Shown here in pieces: positions 1 through 10,941 of a DNA stretch of 64,000 nt. The position numbers and the translations under genes were made by a program. Below the pieces are notes generated by a model that was given only the letters and a program-made list of their open reading frames with translations, made no database searches and was not told the origin of the DNA. The first letter of the stretch is position 1. Each line of letters opens with the position of its first letter. This DNA is from Gracilaria vermiculophylla (taxonomy: Eukaryota; Rhodophyta; Florideophyceae; Gracilariales; Gracilariaceae): positions 439,103-503,102 of the forward strand of contig JAHNZQ020003148.1 in the NCBI GenBank assembly GCA_019155205.2, given 5' to 3'.

Positions 1-1897
1 TTTTGTGCATGTTGTGAAAATGAAAGATCTGGGTAACAAAAGAACAAAGAGCGTTTACAGTAGGGAACCTTGGTCGTCGATTGGGCACTCTTTTCTCAGT
101 AAACCAGGTAGGAGTACAACGCGAGCTAGAAGTGTTGCTCATAGCACCGAGCAAAGCCGCTGAACGGACGCAATACAAGAGGGAACGAGACAAGATATTT
201 GCAAACAGACGGCAAAAGGATACAGTTGATGGTAGCAGTAACGAGTAGCGCACTGCTCCGCAATGACCAGTACCGATACGTATTGTATCGAATCATAGTG
301 ATGGGAAGACATGGGAGGTTTTGCGCTTGGGTTTCCGGCTTGGGCATCAAAATTGGGACGTCAAAGAGCTCTTGAACCTATAAACCACGGTCAAGGTTTC
401 ATGGTGATACATGTGTGATCGAAAACTGGGTGTTCCTGTTGATACAAATCGGCACCCCAGTTCTGGAAAAGATACATGTCCAATCCGAGATATCACTCCA
501 ATCTGCAAGAGGTGATGGTAGCACTGAATGAACTCTGATAACCAACTGAATATTCCTCCCTGCACAGCAAAAATATGGCGTTGGAGCTGTTATTGAATAG
601 CTGAGTGCAGTTGAGGATGAGGATGAGTCCCCTTCCCATTCTGACCGCTACTCAGCGCTCATGTGAATTCTCGCATTTCGAGTCTTCTTGAAAGATAAAA
701 ATCGTTCGTAATCTTCTTCGTGTGAAACCCAAGCGGTTTCACATCCATACCGAAGTACCATCGACAAAAACCTCCCATCAGAATTACCAAACCCCCCGGT
801 CTGAGCACTCGATTGAGTTCAAACCAAAACTGTTGTTGCCCGAGAAAATGCTTTGATCGTCGATTGCAGCCAAGGATCACAACATCAAATGATCTTGGAT
901 ACACAGGAACATCATTCTTCCATTCGTGCAACATTCCCAAGCCTTCTAGGCTGAGAATGCCTCTTACAACTTGGTTCTGGGACCCTTGGTTCACGTGAAG
1001 CACACAAACATTGCGAATAGAATCCAAACTCTTGCACAGTATCGCATCTGGGCAGTGAACACCCAAAACTCTCGCCGTGCTGCTTTTACACTGCTCGGTC
1101 ATCATTTCAGTTGTCAGCATGAGCTCGTTCTCCACATTCTACCGTTCCGGCTTGAAGCCTCCTTTTCGATCTCGATATTGACTTCTATAGGCCCCTGGGG
1201 CCTGGGGTAGTAAACTGCTCTTCGGAAACGATCCCTATTGTTCTCTTTTTTGCCCATGGCACGATGCTTTTCGCACGTATTAATGATTCTATGGACTCTT
1301 GTGCATATCAAAGGCTGTCGGCTGATGCTTTCTCCCATGTCGGATGCTCCAGTAACTCTGTTCCCTCCGAGGCAATAGTAAGAATGAAGAAACCTCCTGG
1401 TATCAAAACACGATTCATCTCCTTCAACCATGTGTCGTAACCTGCGATGTGATGCCAACACCATATACATTGTACGATATCGAACGTCAAAGAACGAAAC
1501 GGTAATGATCTTGTGAAGCTGGCCAAGAAAGAAGCAAGTCCTCTGTCGGAGATGATCGTTTGCAATCTAAGGTAATCATTCCGGCCAAACGTAAGAGAGC
1601 GCTTTAATGGCCCCATGCCCACCACCTTCATCAACACGAACTGCTGCAACGGAGCCTATACCCCGGATCCCGTATCCAACATCACGAGAGCAGAATCACG
1701 TGCACTCCGAGTTATGGGTTTGAGCTGTTGAAGTAAGAACTTCACGTGCACAAAGTTGTTCGTGAATGATCTGCCACACGTTCCACCCTCTTCGCGTATG
1801 TTAATCTCATGTGCCTCTAGTCGCGCCCATCCTTGGTTTGCAAAATGAAGTCGATACTCGGGGTTACTTGTGTCCAGCTCGCCGACATTGGCCATCG
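1..1897 (-). repeat. Left arm of a ~1.9 kb inverted duplication
   Basis: This segment is the reverse complement, with scattered substitutions and indels, of about 26635-28511. It covers most of the methyltransferase gene and about 650 bp downstream of it. Position 1 corresponds exactly to 28511, the last base before the 28512-28611 gap, so both copies end at the same base. The homology stops at about 1897, next to an 11-bp tandem repeat. Seen directly by comparing the two stretches; the cause (true duplication or assembly break in a repeat) is open. Confidence 0.9.
661..1897 (-). pseudogene. Broken copy of the PMT-like methyltransferase
   Basis: This is a decayed paralogue of the intact gene at 26378-27853. 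It lacks the first ~84 codons, including the membrane anchor: homology begins at the residues ANVGELDTSNPEYR. One extra G in the SAM-binding motif I (DTGSGV, then stop at about 1656) shifts the frame, and later pieces continue in two other frames (1308-1649, 659-1135). The C-terminal half still reads FWFELNRVLRPGGLVILM and the same last residues as the intact copy. No functional protein is expected. Neighbouring sequence 1-660 is the duplicated 3' flank. Confidence 0.88.
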
Positions 1898-1903
1898 GAG
1901 TGG

Positions 1904-1946
1904 GCTGGCCGCATGCTGGCCGCGTGCTGGCCGCGTGCTGGCCGAG
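1904..1946. repeat. 11-bp tandem repeat at duplication breakpoint
   Basis: Four units of GCTGGCCGCRT (the last partial) lie within 10 bp of where homology to the intact methyltransferase copy ends. Intact-gene DNA at the same point has no such repeat. Confidence 0.85.
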
Positions 1947-1954
1947 TGGAACGA

Positions 1955-2939
1955 CTACGAGATACGTCGGCGCGTCCGGCGCGAGGCGCGCAGTTCATGG
2001 ACGGCCGCTTCTTCTTCCCGCCGCGCAGCATACCCTGACACCTCCTCCAGTGCCGCGCGCGTACCAGGCACCACAACCCCGTTGGGCGCCTCGCCGTTTA
2101 CGACGTTGTCCTCCGCGACGCTCCCGGGAGCGCCGAGATCAGGAACCGCGTCGCCGTCTTGTTGTTCCACAACCTCAAGCGCCCGTTTGACACACTTGAG
2201 GGGTATACCTGCTTTTGGAAGGGCGTTCACATTGCTGGCGTCGACGACAGCACAGACAGGCGCGCCGCCTCACGCCCCACGCATCGTCCTTATCGACAAT
2301 CAGTCCTCTCGCCATTCCACATGCGGTGCAAATCGCAGCCGCCCCCATCTTGAACACAAATCACGTCATCCAGATCAGCGCACAATCACCCGACTGAAAA
2401 GCGCCATAGTCCGCACAGTGCACCGGTGGCGTGTTGTTTTACTCGATGCTCAGCACCATACAGCCCCCAAATCCCCACGTCCCCCCGATTGTTAGAATCC
2501 CGCGCGTTGTGTACGCACCGCCGAATCTGAGAAGCGGCCATATCGAAACCGCCTCATCAAACGCCCAGTCTGACCATACTCGCGCTCAGAAAGAGCGATC
2601 GCGCCTGTCACGTGTATCCCACAGCCAAGTCGTGAGCAATACCAAATCAATAGCGCCCACCAGCACATCGTTGCTGGTCATGTGTTCACACGCCTCGGAC
2701 ATTGCACACATCGAGCACATAATGTTACATCGAGCCCATAAAGTACATTGCACGTGCCTTTTAGGCTGCCTATCAGACTGAACATCCGGCTCGTAACAGC
2801 TTGTCAATTCTCTCGTTGCTTGAGCGGCACTGCTGCATAAATGCCTCATAAATTGCACATTGCCGCGCTTGTGACGCTCAAAGGCTAGCATCTGAATCAG
2901 TGACTTACGTACATGATCTATCATCCACTTTTGAAACAA
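1955..2939 (-). pseudogene. Decayed GC-rich coding remnant, family unknown
   Basis: The minus strand keeps coding-like blocks in shifting frames. The first (2586-2939) contains EHMTSNDVLVGAIDLVLL and a hydrophobic stretch. The next (about 2430-2580) contains DWAFDEAVSIWPLLRFGG and TRGILTIGGTWGFGG. A block at about 2260-2357 reads GAAAICTACGMARGLIVDKD, and a 91-residue acidic/Ala-rich block lies at 1955-2230. The hydrophobic segments suggest a membrane protein, but I do not recognise the family. About 2420-2875 is repeated in inverted orientation at about 28625-29062, where it is more degraded. Confidence 0.45.
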
Positions 2940-5900
2940 TATGTACGACTGTACGGGGCACGCTTCATGGCGGTTCCCATCCTTGCTTGATGCCTTCCTC
3001 TCACCGCATTATTGGTGCTTACTGAGCTGTTTGCAATTGCCATGCCGTTTTGGATAGTAAATGTGAAACAACACATCCCTGAAACACAGACATGATTATC
3101 ATTTCAGGCTGTCCTTGCACCTTTTCAATGGCACTCTTAATGACACTCTTCCGCCTCAGTCCTCACCGTTCCATGCACGAGTTTTTTAGACACCCCATGT
3201 TTCTGTGTTAGCATTCATCAGCTGCGACTAAGTATTTTCCATGCATGCACTCATACCACCGTTAAGTTCAAAATTGCAATGCAGTGTTGTCATCTGTATT
3301 CGGCGTGTTGCACCTCCCTCACGAGTTTCCAGTGTCTCCGTTTGAAACCTCCAGAACGTCATCCCTCCTCTTCAATAAAGAATCTGCCCGCCCGTCGCCT
3401 GGTATACATAAACATGAATGCCAACCAAGCGTAACAGTTTTACAACATGAACAGTACCGAAGAAAAGATTGCTCACGGCCACGATCGCTGCTGAGCTTTG
3501 CTCACCACGAACGTTGCTCTAGGCACACGAGGGTACACACGAGGGTCAATTGCAACACTTTCGCTAATCAAACCGTCAACTGCCGTTGCGCAGAACAATG
3601 CCAAACATTCTTTCAATTTAGCATCACTGCACAACGGTCACGGTTTCGATGTTCATGTTGTTCTGCGTGCTTTCGCTTGTGGACAGCACGTTTTAAAGTG
3701 CAACGTCGCAGACTGTCTGAATGAGGGTGGAATGATTAAACAGACGCTTCCGCCCAAAACCATCACCATATCTCTACGTGTGAACAGGCCTTACACTCAT
3801 CTTGCAACGAGTGAGCTTGAGAGGGAATTGCAGTGAATCAGAACAGCGATTCATTGTTCGTCTCGGCGAGGACGAAGGTGCACTGATTAATTGAAACAGA
3901 CCGAGTGTCAGTACGGAGATGAAGCTTTTCAAATGAAGTGACATGGTGCACTGTTAGTTGTGAGTGACAGTTTTGTGGCGTTGTTGAATTGAATCAGCAA
4001 CTTTGGTCACATTGTCTACCTTCTGTCTCACGCAATCTGCCGCAGGATTTCCGTATAAATACCGCACACACTCGAGCCCACTGCGCCCCCGCGCTTTCCG
4101 CCTCGTCGCTGGACGCTGGGTGCTCCAGGAGCCAACCCCTCTCGAACAAGCGCTGGGCCCGTCGATACTTCTTCAGAATCAACATGATCGGGCGGAACTT
4201 CGGCGGGGATCCTACTTGACGGCCTGAGGGGGGGAAGCTCGCCGCGCCGCCCTTTGGGTACACAAATGTGCGTCGGTCGACTGAAAAGGCTGTCTTGTAG
4301 GAGGGAACACACTTTTCTTTCATTTACACCCACGCAGTGGTTCGTTCATCAACGGAAGCAAGATTTCAGAGTAAGTATCTCCAATTCTTTCGATATGGCT
4401 ACTAACATCTGCATGCGTTTTTCTTGAAGCTTTGCGATTACCGAACCAGGTCCGGAAAAATGGAAACAAAATCTTTTTTCAGGCACAGAGGCTCATGACC
4501 AAGGCAGTACTTTTCCTGATGGTTCCAAGAAACAAACTGTTGTAATTTTTTCCGTTTTTCAATTGTTCGATCTTGTTTTTCGGGTAAACTGTTCGGAGAG
4601 CGCCTACCGCTGTTTGGATGAACGGCAAATCACAATGGCCAAGGGTGCTCATCAGGAAATCAATCCGAGAAAAATTGAACGAAAGCGTCATAAAACTTCT
4701 GGCTCTATTCGTTGCTTGTGGTTCAGCGATGGTGCTTGGAATGAACTGGAAAGATAATGGCACAAGCTACTATCGAAACGATCCTTCAAGAAGTACCGAC
4801 GGTAGGAAAGCCCAAGCATAGTTTTGTAAAATGACACCAAGGAGTTTGAAACACTTCACTTCTGAGTGGTAAGGTACAAAGCAAGCGGCTAACGCCGACG
4901 GCTTGCTAGGATTTTCTAGAAGCGCACTTCTTTTCTATTAATTGCAATCAAGCGGTTGGAAAGAGACGAGATTGGTTTCGTAGTAGTACAATAGAGAAAA
5001 TACAATCCATATTGTCGTAATTCTGATGGGATGAGAGACTTTTCGTGTTTTTTGCAGTCACAAGCCCTCTTTCGCTTGTGAAACTTGGCCTTCTTGAGAG
5101 GTCTGTTGCTGGTATTAGCTTACAGGGTGAATGGGACGGGTATCATACCGACATTCCTGGAAAAATCGAAAAGCACCTATAAAGTACCTTCCATCTCTAT
5201 AGTGCTTAATGAACTCAGGGATGCTTGTTTGTCGAAAGTCAGTCTTTGGCGCAAGCTTTTCGCTGTCAGAGAATCGTCAAAAAGCAAAAACTGCAAGTCT
5301 CATGGTTCGATATGACTTACGAATTTTGTGAGCTGTTCGCTAGGTCACAGACACGCAGACACAATCCTTCTGAAACTATCGTTTTGTTATTTGATAGGTA
5401 GTGACAGTGTCTCCCTCATTTACTCTGATCATGAGATCTTCGGATGAGCCTAAAGTAGTGTGTTCGATTAAGGTGTGAGGCAGGAAAGCCTCGATGCGGA
5501 GCTCCAATCGGTATTGACCAGCACTTGACACTTTTTTTCTATGGACTTTCAAGGACGAGGCAAATTCCGTTAATTCCTGGTGGTACTCGTACCTTCTGTA
5601 TCATTTCTTTCGTGTGCTGGAGGTACTATTAGCTAAAGCTTTACGAAAAATTGTTGACCAACCGTGAATATCAGTCGTATACGACCGCCTATCGTCAAGT
5701 CTCTAAGGGAGTTAAAGAAAGTGCGTGTTTCAAAGGTTTATCATCTAAGTGAAACCTTGTCGGACATATCGCTTTTAGATCGTTGCCCAGGGGATGGATT
5801 GCGCAAATCTCACGACAAATAGCGGCGTTGATTCCAGCGCAGAAGCGGTCAAGAGCAGCGACTTGGCGTGCGTGCTACAAATGTCTTCAACAAAAAGCCT

Positions 5901-6148
5901 CCCGCTTACCCTACACTCTCTTACTTTTCATGGATCATTAACACCGTTCACGAAACCATCTAGCTGGAGGTACGATTGCCTTACAAATATCTTTCGCGAG
6001 ATGGCGATCGCGTGGTGGCTCCAGCCCAGTCAGGTTTAGCAGGTTCAAACCGTGCTACCATAAGGACCGCTTCACACAGCACTGATAAATGATTTTCCCA
6101 CTACCAAATTGTATCGCAGAGAAAGTCAACTCTTCACTCAACTCATCG
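2940..6148. other. Intergenic, no convincing gene
   Basis: About 3.2 kb with only short open frames lacking recognisable domains. Points of note are an interrupted 130-codon frame at 3447-3836 (listed separately), a GC-rich patch at about 4080-4260 with short overlapping frames on both strands, a TATAAATA-like stretch at about 4052, and an 81-codon ATG frame at 5794-6039 with no recognisable family. No tRNA, rRNA or clear transposon terminus was found. Confidence 0.6.
3447..3836 (+). pseudogene. 130-codon frame with one in-frame UGA, function unknown
   Basis: An ATG at 3447 opens a frame that meets TGA at 3492-3494 and then stays open in the same frame to the stop at 3836. The downstream part reads GYTRGSIATLSLIKPS and later ELERELQ. 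I do not recognise it. Chance, a pseudogene or a recoded gene all fit; chance is the default because no homologue is known to me. Confidence 0.2.
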
Positions 6149-7507
6149 TTATTCAAAATCGGTGAAAGTTCCAAGACCAAGCAGAGAGCCTAAAAACACC
6201 CTGCTGTTCCACATGGCATGAATCAGGATGGTCACCGTGAGATTTCTAGATTGTGAGTATAGATTCGCCCAAATGAATCCAAGCATCGAAAGAGGAAGAA
6301 TCATCGTGGGATTTAGATGATGAATGGCAAACAGCACAGAGCTGGCCGGAATGGCGGCCCACATCGGCAAAAAGCAGGCCAACGCAGGTAGCAAGAATCC
6401 TCTGTAAAGAACTTCCTCGAAGACAGGTGCGGAAACACAGGGCCCGATAGAACCAACTGCCATGGCCACCCGATCTTTGTTCTCCGGATTTATCAGCTTG
6501 CTTACGACTGTTTCCTCTTCAAATAACGACGCGGGCAACACCAGTTGGTTAACAACGTCTGCAATGTTAAAGAAGAGAGCGCTGACGTAATAGCCACCTA
6601 TTGCCCACCACAGCCAGTTGCTGCGCCACTTCCATCGTAGCCATGTGCCTTTCGGGGGAAAGAAAGGTTTTAACCGACGCAAAATACCTACTCCCATGTA
6701 AACCCACATAAGATGGCCGAGAAGAACCTTCCAAGCACGAGTGGTGGCGACGGTGAGTGGAACTCCGGACCCCGCGAGAAGATAAAGCACCTGCTCGCTG
6801 AATACAGCGCCATAACCAGAGATTAGATACGCCACAACGAGCAAGATTGTTGTTCTTCCGATACGGCGCTTTGCATCGCGTGGAACCTTCCACGGTGGGT
6901 TTTCTACATCGAGAACATTTGGAAGAAACGATTGTGATTTTGCTCGCGGCATAAGATATCTTCTCCACAACAGCATTACGATGGCGACAACGGCGCCTGC
7001 GATGGATTCATAGCCTATACTTTGAAAGAGATTCTTGTTGTTGGGAATGATTGGATTCTTAAATTTAAAGCCTTTTGTGGACAAAAAGAATAAGTGGAAT
7101 GCGTAAAGAGGGAGCATTATGGCGAGCTGCAGCCATGGACGTCGACGTAAGTCAAGAAAAAAGTCGGGGAGCCATCTAGGCGCCCATTCTGGTCTGTGCG
7201 GTAGATTGGCGTCGGATTCCGGGGGCTGAGATTGTATCGATGATGAAGCAGATGGTTGTAGCGGACTTTGAGAAGGTTTAAAAGGTTGGAGAGAGTCATC
7301 AGGGAGCTTGGCGGCGTCATCGGCGGCGGCCCGATCGGCTGACGCGAGGAAGCGAACTGGTGACGGACGTCGCGACGGCCGGAGTACAAATGCGAATCGA
7401 ACGGGGGCGGCGAAGGGGCGGACTATGTCGTTGGACGGACGGAATGAGCGGTTAAGTATTTGAAAGGTATGTGAGGTAGGGATGAAAGCGCAGCCTGAAG
7501 ACGCCAT
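6149..7507 (-). CDS. Plastid CPBP-family intramembrane protease (CAAX/ABI type)
   Basis: A 452-residue membrane protein of the CPBP (CAAX protease and bacteriocin-processing, ABI) family. The C-terminal half has several hydrophobic segments and the three family motifs in order: FEEVLYRGFLLPAL (paired Glu plus Arg), SSVLFAIHHLNP (His), and LIHAMWNS (His and Asn). In plants and cyanobacteria such proteins act in plastid membranes in protein turnover or processing; the substrate here is unknown. I chose the ATG at 7507, which gives a Ser/Arg/Phe-rich, acid-poor N-terminus like a plastid transit peptide. The open frame runs upstream to an ATG at 8068, but that part is low-complexity and overlaps the divergent S1 gene. 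Acidic linker at about residues 60-100. The intergenic region is shared with the S1-domain gene. Confidence 0.85.
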   Translation of the reverse strand: MASSGCAFIPTSHTFQILNRSFRPSNDIVRPFAAPVRFAFVLRPSRRPSPVRFLASADRAAADDAAKLPDDSLQPFKPSQSPLQPSASSSIQSQPPESDANLPHRPEWAPRWLPDFFLDLRRRPWLQLAIMLPLYAFHLFFLSTKGFKFKNPIIPNNKNLFQSIGYESIAGAVVAIVMLLWRRYLMPRAKSQSFLPNVLDVENPPWKVPRDAKRRIGRTTILLVVAYLISGYGAVFSEQVLYLLAGSGVPLTVATTRAWKVLLGHLMWVYMGVGILRRLKPFFPPKGTWLRWKWRSNWLWWAIGGYYVSALFFNIADVVNQLVLPASLFEEETVVSKLINPENKDRVAMAVGSIGPCVSAPVFEEVLYRGFLLPALACFLPMWAAIPASSVLFAIHHLNPTMILPLSMLGFIWANLYSQSRNLTVTILIHAMWNSRVFLGSLLGLGTFTDFE

Positions 7508-7956
7508 GCTGAACGTGCTGGGCGAAGACTGCAGCCGAGGTCGCCGTGAGCACATATCGCGACGAAAGGAAGACGGCGGCTTCCAAGGGCAAGACGGACG
7601 GGGCCTGGTCGACAGGCGCGAAGGAAGCGGGGTGAAGCGGGCTGGTACGACGGGAGCACAACGACGACGGGCGGGCGAGACGAAGAGCGGCCTACAGCGC
7701 GAGGGCGGGCGCGACAGGGGATCTGCGCCATGCAACGCGGCGCCCCGAGTCTGCTGGCAATCGTTGGGGCCGCCCGAGGCCGACACACGAGATCTTGGCG
7801 AGCCGCGTGACACATGTGCCGGCACCTGTGCTCTATTTGCGCAGCTGCCCAGCGTTTTTGGTCCTCCTGATCTCGTCGGCGCCGACATCACGTTGTCGCT
7901 GGAAGCGGTAAACTTTGCTCGAGTCGCTGGTTCCGCTCCGTCCCAATCCGTGCGAG
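7508..7956. promoter_or_regulatory. Divergent promoter region, protease/S1 pair
   Basis: A 449-bp GC-rich interval between two divergent start codons. It must hold both promoters if the start choices are right. No TATA box was recognised. Open frames cross it on both strands, as expected at this GC content. Confidence 0.55.
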
Positions 7957-9207
7957 ATGCTAGCTTTTTCTGCCGTCGTTCCCGTCCGCTTGGTGCTGAG
8001 GGAGAATTCGGTCTGTGGTCGCTCTCGGCCGCCTCCTTTGTCCCCGACACGGTGCGCTCCAGCGTCATCGCTCTCTACGCCGAACACACCCGCGTCTGCT
8101 CCACAACCCGTTCGAAACAAGACGCGCAGTAGAAGGGGTATCAACGCCCCTCAGAAGAGCAAACGCGTGCCCACTTACAAGAAGCTTCAAAGTGGAGGGC
8201 GACACACACCGCAACTCAGCCCGCGTTCTAACCGTAACAAACAGAAAGCGCTCGAACCCAGCGAGGCACAGCGGCACCCAGGCGAGAAAAGCGAAAAAGG
8301 GGGCTCAAAGGAAAATGTGCAGAAGCAAGTGAAGAAACCGGAGGTCACTTTAAAGCTTTCGGATCTTGCTGTTGGAGAAAAGCTGAAAGGCGTCGTGAGG
8401 AACACCGTCGACCATGGGGCCTACATTAACGTTGGAACTGAAAGAGATGGTCTTGTGCACTTACGGGACATGTCTGTTGACTTTGTACATGTGCCAAGCG
8501 ATCTCGTGCGCGAAGGCGATGCTGTCCAAGTCTGGGTCAAGTACTTAGATCCTGCGAAAAAGATCTTGGGGCTGACCATGATCAAACCGCATTTAGGCTT
8601 TGACTCTCGAATCAAAGTCAGCGATGTCAAAGTTGATGGCCGTTATCGAGGTGTAGTGGAACGGGTTACCAACTTTGGGGCGTATGTGGACATCGGCGCT
8701 GAGCGACAAGCGTTTTTGCACATCAGTGGTTTGTGGGGTGAGTGCCAGAGAGACACTCTTGACTATCTTCGTTTGGGTCAAAGGATATGGGTAAATGTCG
8801 TAGATGTAGATTTACCGAAAAGCCATATACGCCTGTGGGCAAGAGCAAGAGGCGGTCAGAAGCTTTCTGAGACGGCTGAAACTTCCCATATTCCAACGCA
8901 ACCGAAAATTGATCAAATGCAAGACTATGTGGCTCCTGCTCCCACACGGCGAATCTGGGAGCCCGAAACTTTTGTCGAAGACGTCAACGAGACGGAGAAC
9001 GAACAAGATTTGGAAAAAGATGATGGTTTAAGTGAGCCTGATTCCATTGAGGATGATTTCAGCGATGATGAGTACTCGTTTGCCAAAGATATGGATACAT
9101 GGTTTAAGAAAAGAGAAAGTTCTGGGCGTAAAGGCATCACTGGCTTGCAAGAAATTGCCCTTATGTTGAATCAAGAGACCGAGTTTATTGATGACGAGCA
9201 AAGTTAA
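7957..9207 (+). CDS. Plastid protein with two S1 RNA-binding domains
   Basis: A 416-residue protein. The start is the ATG at 7957; the frame is open from a TTG at 7915, but the ATG gives a typical transit-peptide start (MLAFSAVVPVRLVLRENS). After a basic, disordered region there are two S1 folds, at about residues 138-208 (KGVVRNTVDHGAYINVG) and 225-297 (RGVVERVTNFGAYVDIG), then an acidic tail rich in Glu and Asp. S1 domains bind single-stranded RNA, so a role in plastid translation or RNA stability is likely. No EF-Ts, RNase or other catalytic domain follows, so this is neither the plastid EF-Ts polyprotein nor a PNPase. It is divergent from the CPBP protease gene. Confidence 0.8.
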   Translation: MLAFSAVVPVRLVLRENSVCGRSRPPPLSPTRCAPASSLSTPNTPASAPQPVRNKTRSRRGINAPQKSKRVPTYKKLQSGGRHTPQLSPRSNRNKQKALEPSEAQRHPGEKSEKGGSKENVQKQVKKPEVTLKLSDLAVGEKLKGVVRNTVDHGAYINVGTERDGLVHLRDMSVDFVHVPSDLVREGDAVQVWVKYLDPAKKILGLTMIKPHLGFDSRIKVSDVKVDGRYRGVVERVTNFGAYVDIGAERQAFLHISGLWGECQRDTLDYLRLGQRIWVNVVDVDLPKSHIRLWARARGGQKLSETAETSHIPTQPKIDQMQDYVAPAPTRRIWEPETFVEDVNETENEQDLEKDDGLSEPDSIEDDFSDDEYSFAKDMDTWFKKRESSGRKGITGLQEIALMLNQETEFIDDEQS

Positions 9208-9463
9208 GGTTTCTAATAAGAGATGACGTATTATTGGGAAACCCAACACAGATGACAAATAAATCCCCCAAAGAAATCATGAAAATGCCACCGAAGAGTT
9301 CCAAAGTACGCAGAATGGGCATTTCTTTTGATCACGAAACACACGTTCCTGACGTATACACGCATCAGTCATCAACACAAATTGTTTCTCAAAAAAGTTC
9401 TGAAAAGAGCTACATCATATATCACCATGTTTACTGCTTCAATTCTGTGTCCGTGAATGGAGT

Positions 9464-10117
9464 TTACGAGTAGAACGAGAGGAGTTTCGTAAAGTCTCCG
9501 GAGATCTTGTCGAACCAGTCGGTAGTACGTTCGATTCGCTTCGTTGTTCTCTGCGCACCTTTTTTAATCGTTGCAGCAACCTCCAATTCACCAATGTCTT
9601 GAATGATACCGCGCACAATTTTATCCGTTTCACCTTGTGATTGTTCATCAATGGCTTCGTTCACGACATTGAGAGCATTTCGTAAATCTGATATGTTGAC
9701 CAGCTTCCTCACGGCGGACGTTAATTCGAGTTGTGGGTCTTGCTTGAACTTCGAGTACAAGTCGCTTATCTGGCTTTCGTATTCCTTCAACTTCTTCAGA
9801 GCCTCTTGGGCTTCTTTAGAGTCGAGGACGGACTTGTCAACAATGTTCTCTGACGGTTGCAGAGTGTCGGGGGCATTGAAACCTTCTTTTGGGAAAAGAA
9901 CCTTGCTGAAGGCGCGCTCAAGACCAGTGCCATTCTTGGCAGAGGCGGGAGCGGGAAGGGCGGAGGCTAAGATTGCAGCTGCGGCGGCCGCAGCGCCAGA
10001 GAGAAGCTGGCGGCGAGAGTAGCTGCCGGACGATGGGGGTGGGGTAGAGCTGCAAGTTACGACGTTAGGATGGGAGCAACGCGATTGTGAGAGGAATGGG
10101 GTCGTGATGAAGGCCAT
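9464..10117 (-). CDS. Thylakoid-lumen protein, PsbQ-like candidate
   Basis: A 217-residue protein starting at the ATG at 10117 (the frame is open further upstream only from a GTG). It has a bipartite targeting sequence: a Ser/Pro-rich stroma-targeting part, then a twin-arginine signal (SRRQLLSGAAAAAAAILAS) ending in an ASA-type cleavage site at about residue 60. The mature part is about 157 residues (about 17 kDa), mostly predicted helix, with heptad-like stretches such as EALKKLKEYESQISDLY. Size, Tat route and helix content fit the red-algal PSII extrinsic PsbQ' subunit, but the family assignment is inference. It is convergent with the S1 gene (256 bp between stops). Confidence 0.7.
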   Translation of the reverse strand: MAFITTPFLSQSRCSHPNVVTCSSTPPPSSGSYSRRQLLSGAAAAAAAILASALPAPASAKNGTGLERAFSKVLFPKEGFNAPDTLQPSENIVDKSVLDSKEAQEALKKLKEYESQISDLYSKFKQDPQLELTSAVRKLVNISDLRNALNVVNEAIDEQSQGETDKIVRGIIQDIGELEVAATIKKGAQRTTKRIERTTDWFDKISGDFTKLLSFYS

Positions 10118-10941
10118 AGTGGGTGTATAGTACGATGGATACTTGCACAAGGGTATTCGAGAAAGATGGCGTGATGAGGCTAGACGAAGCGTGCGGCCGG
10201 GAACACAGTTGATGAAGATGGAATAATCGTTAGAGATGGGAGATACGATGGAAAGCGGGCCCGACCGGGGGATGAGATTCACTGAAATAGCGCTGGCGAA
10301 GTTGATGGCAGAGAAAAGGCAGCTCCTCGAGCTTCGTCAGGGCGAAGCATGTAGGGGTGCTTGCACAAGGGGCAATCGTGCGTCGATCCCATTCAGTCAT
10401 CCATTCAGAGCCGTTGAAATCAACGGCAGAGCTCCAGTGGCGTCCAAGATCAATGATCTCAAGCACGCAGATAATGCCCACCGCGAGACACATGGCAAAA
10501 CAAAAGCGGCAGTGCTCGGCTGCACTTCGCGCGGGGCGATGCATGATTGGTAAATTCTATCTGAGACAGCCAACGGGTTAGCTTGGCTGCCTTATTTTTC
10601 GCAAATTATTTGGCACCGCCATCGGGATCAAGATGGCAAGATCTCCCCGCCGGCCATTCCGTCGCGCAGTGCAGTGTGTCAACTGCGTCGTTGGGCGCTT
10701 ACGGCCTGCAGCTCTAGGCAGGCATCTCTTTCGGAAGGAGCAGCATAGGATTCCTATTGCCTCTAGTAGGGGCGATCAGGTTTTCTTCAAGCCAAGAGGC
10801 TACGCTTTCCAGAAGAGGCGTGTTCCTTTCATGTGAGCTCCCCGTTGCTGATTCTAACTACTGTCAACTGCGTTGAGAACTTCCATATTGCTCTGCTTAT
10901 TTCATGCCATATCCCCGTCACAAAATCTCACAGGAAAAAAA
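10118..10941. other. Intergenic between divergent lumen protein and XRN genes
   Basis: About 820 bp holding the 5' regions of two divergent genes. Short open frames at 10236-10553 and 10633-10836 show no family features. The frame of the XRN gene is open back to a TTG at 10873, but nothing upstream of the ATG at 10942 resembles the family. Confidence 0.5.

Noticed and set aside
5400..5800. Possible rRNA or tRNA fragment
   Set aside because: Words such as AATTCCGTTAATTCCTGGTG look rRNA-like, but the surrounding sequence does not continue as rRNA.
7508..8068. N-terminal extension of the CPBP protease to the ATG at 8068
   Set aside because: The 187 extra residues are low-complexity and overlap the divergent S1 gene; the ATG at 7507 gives a normal transit peptide.
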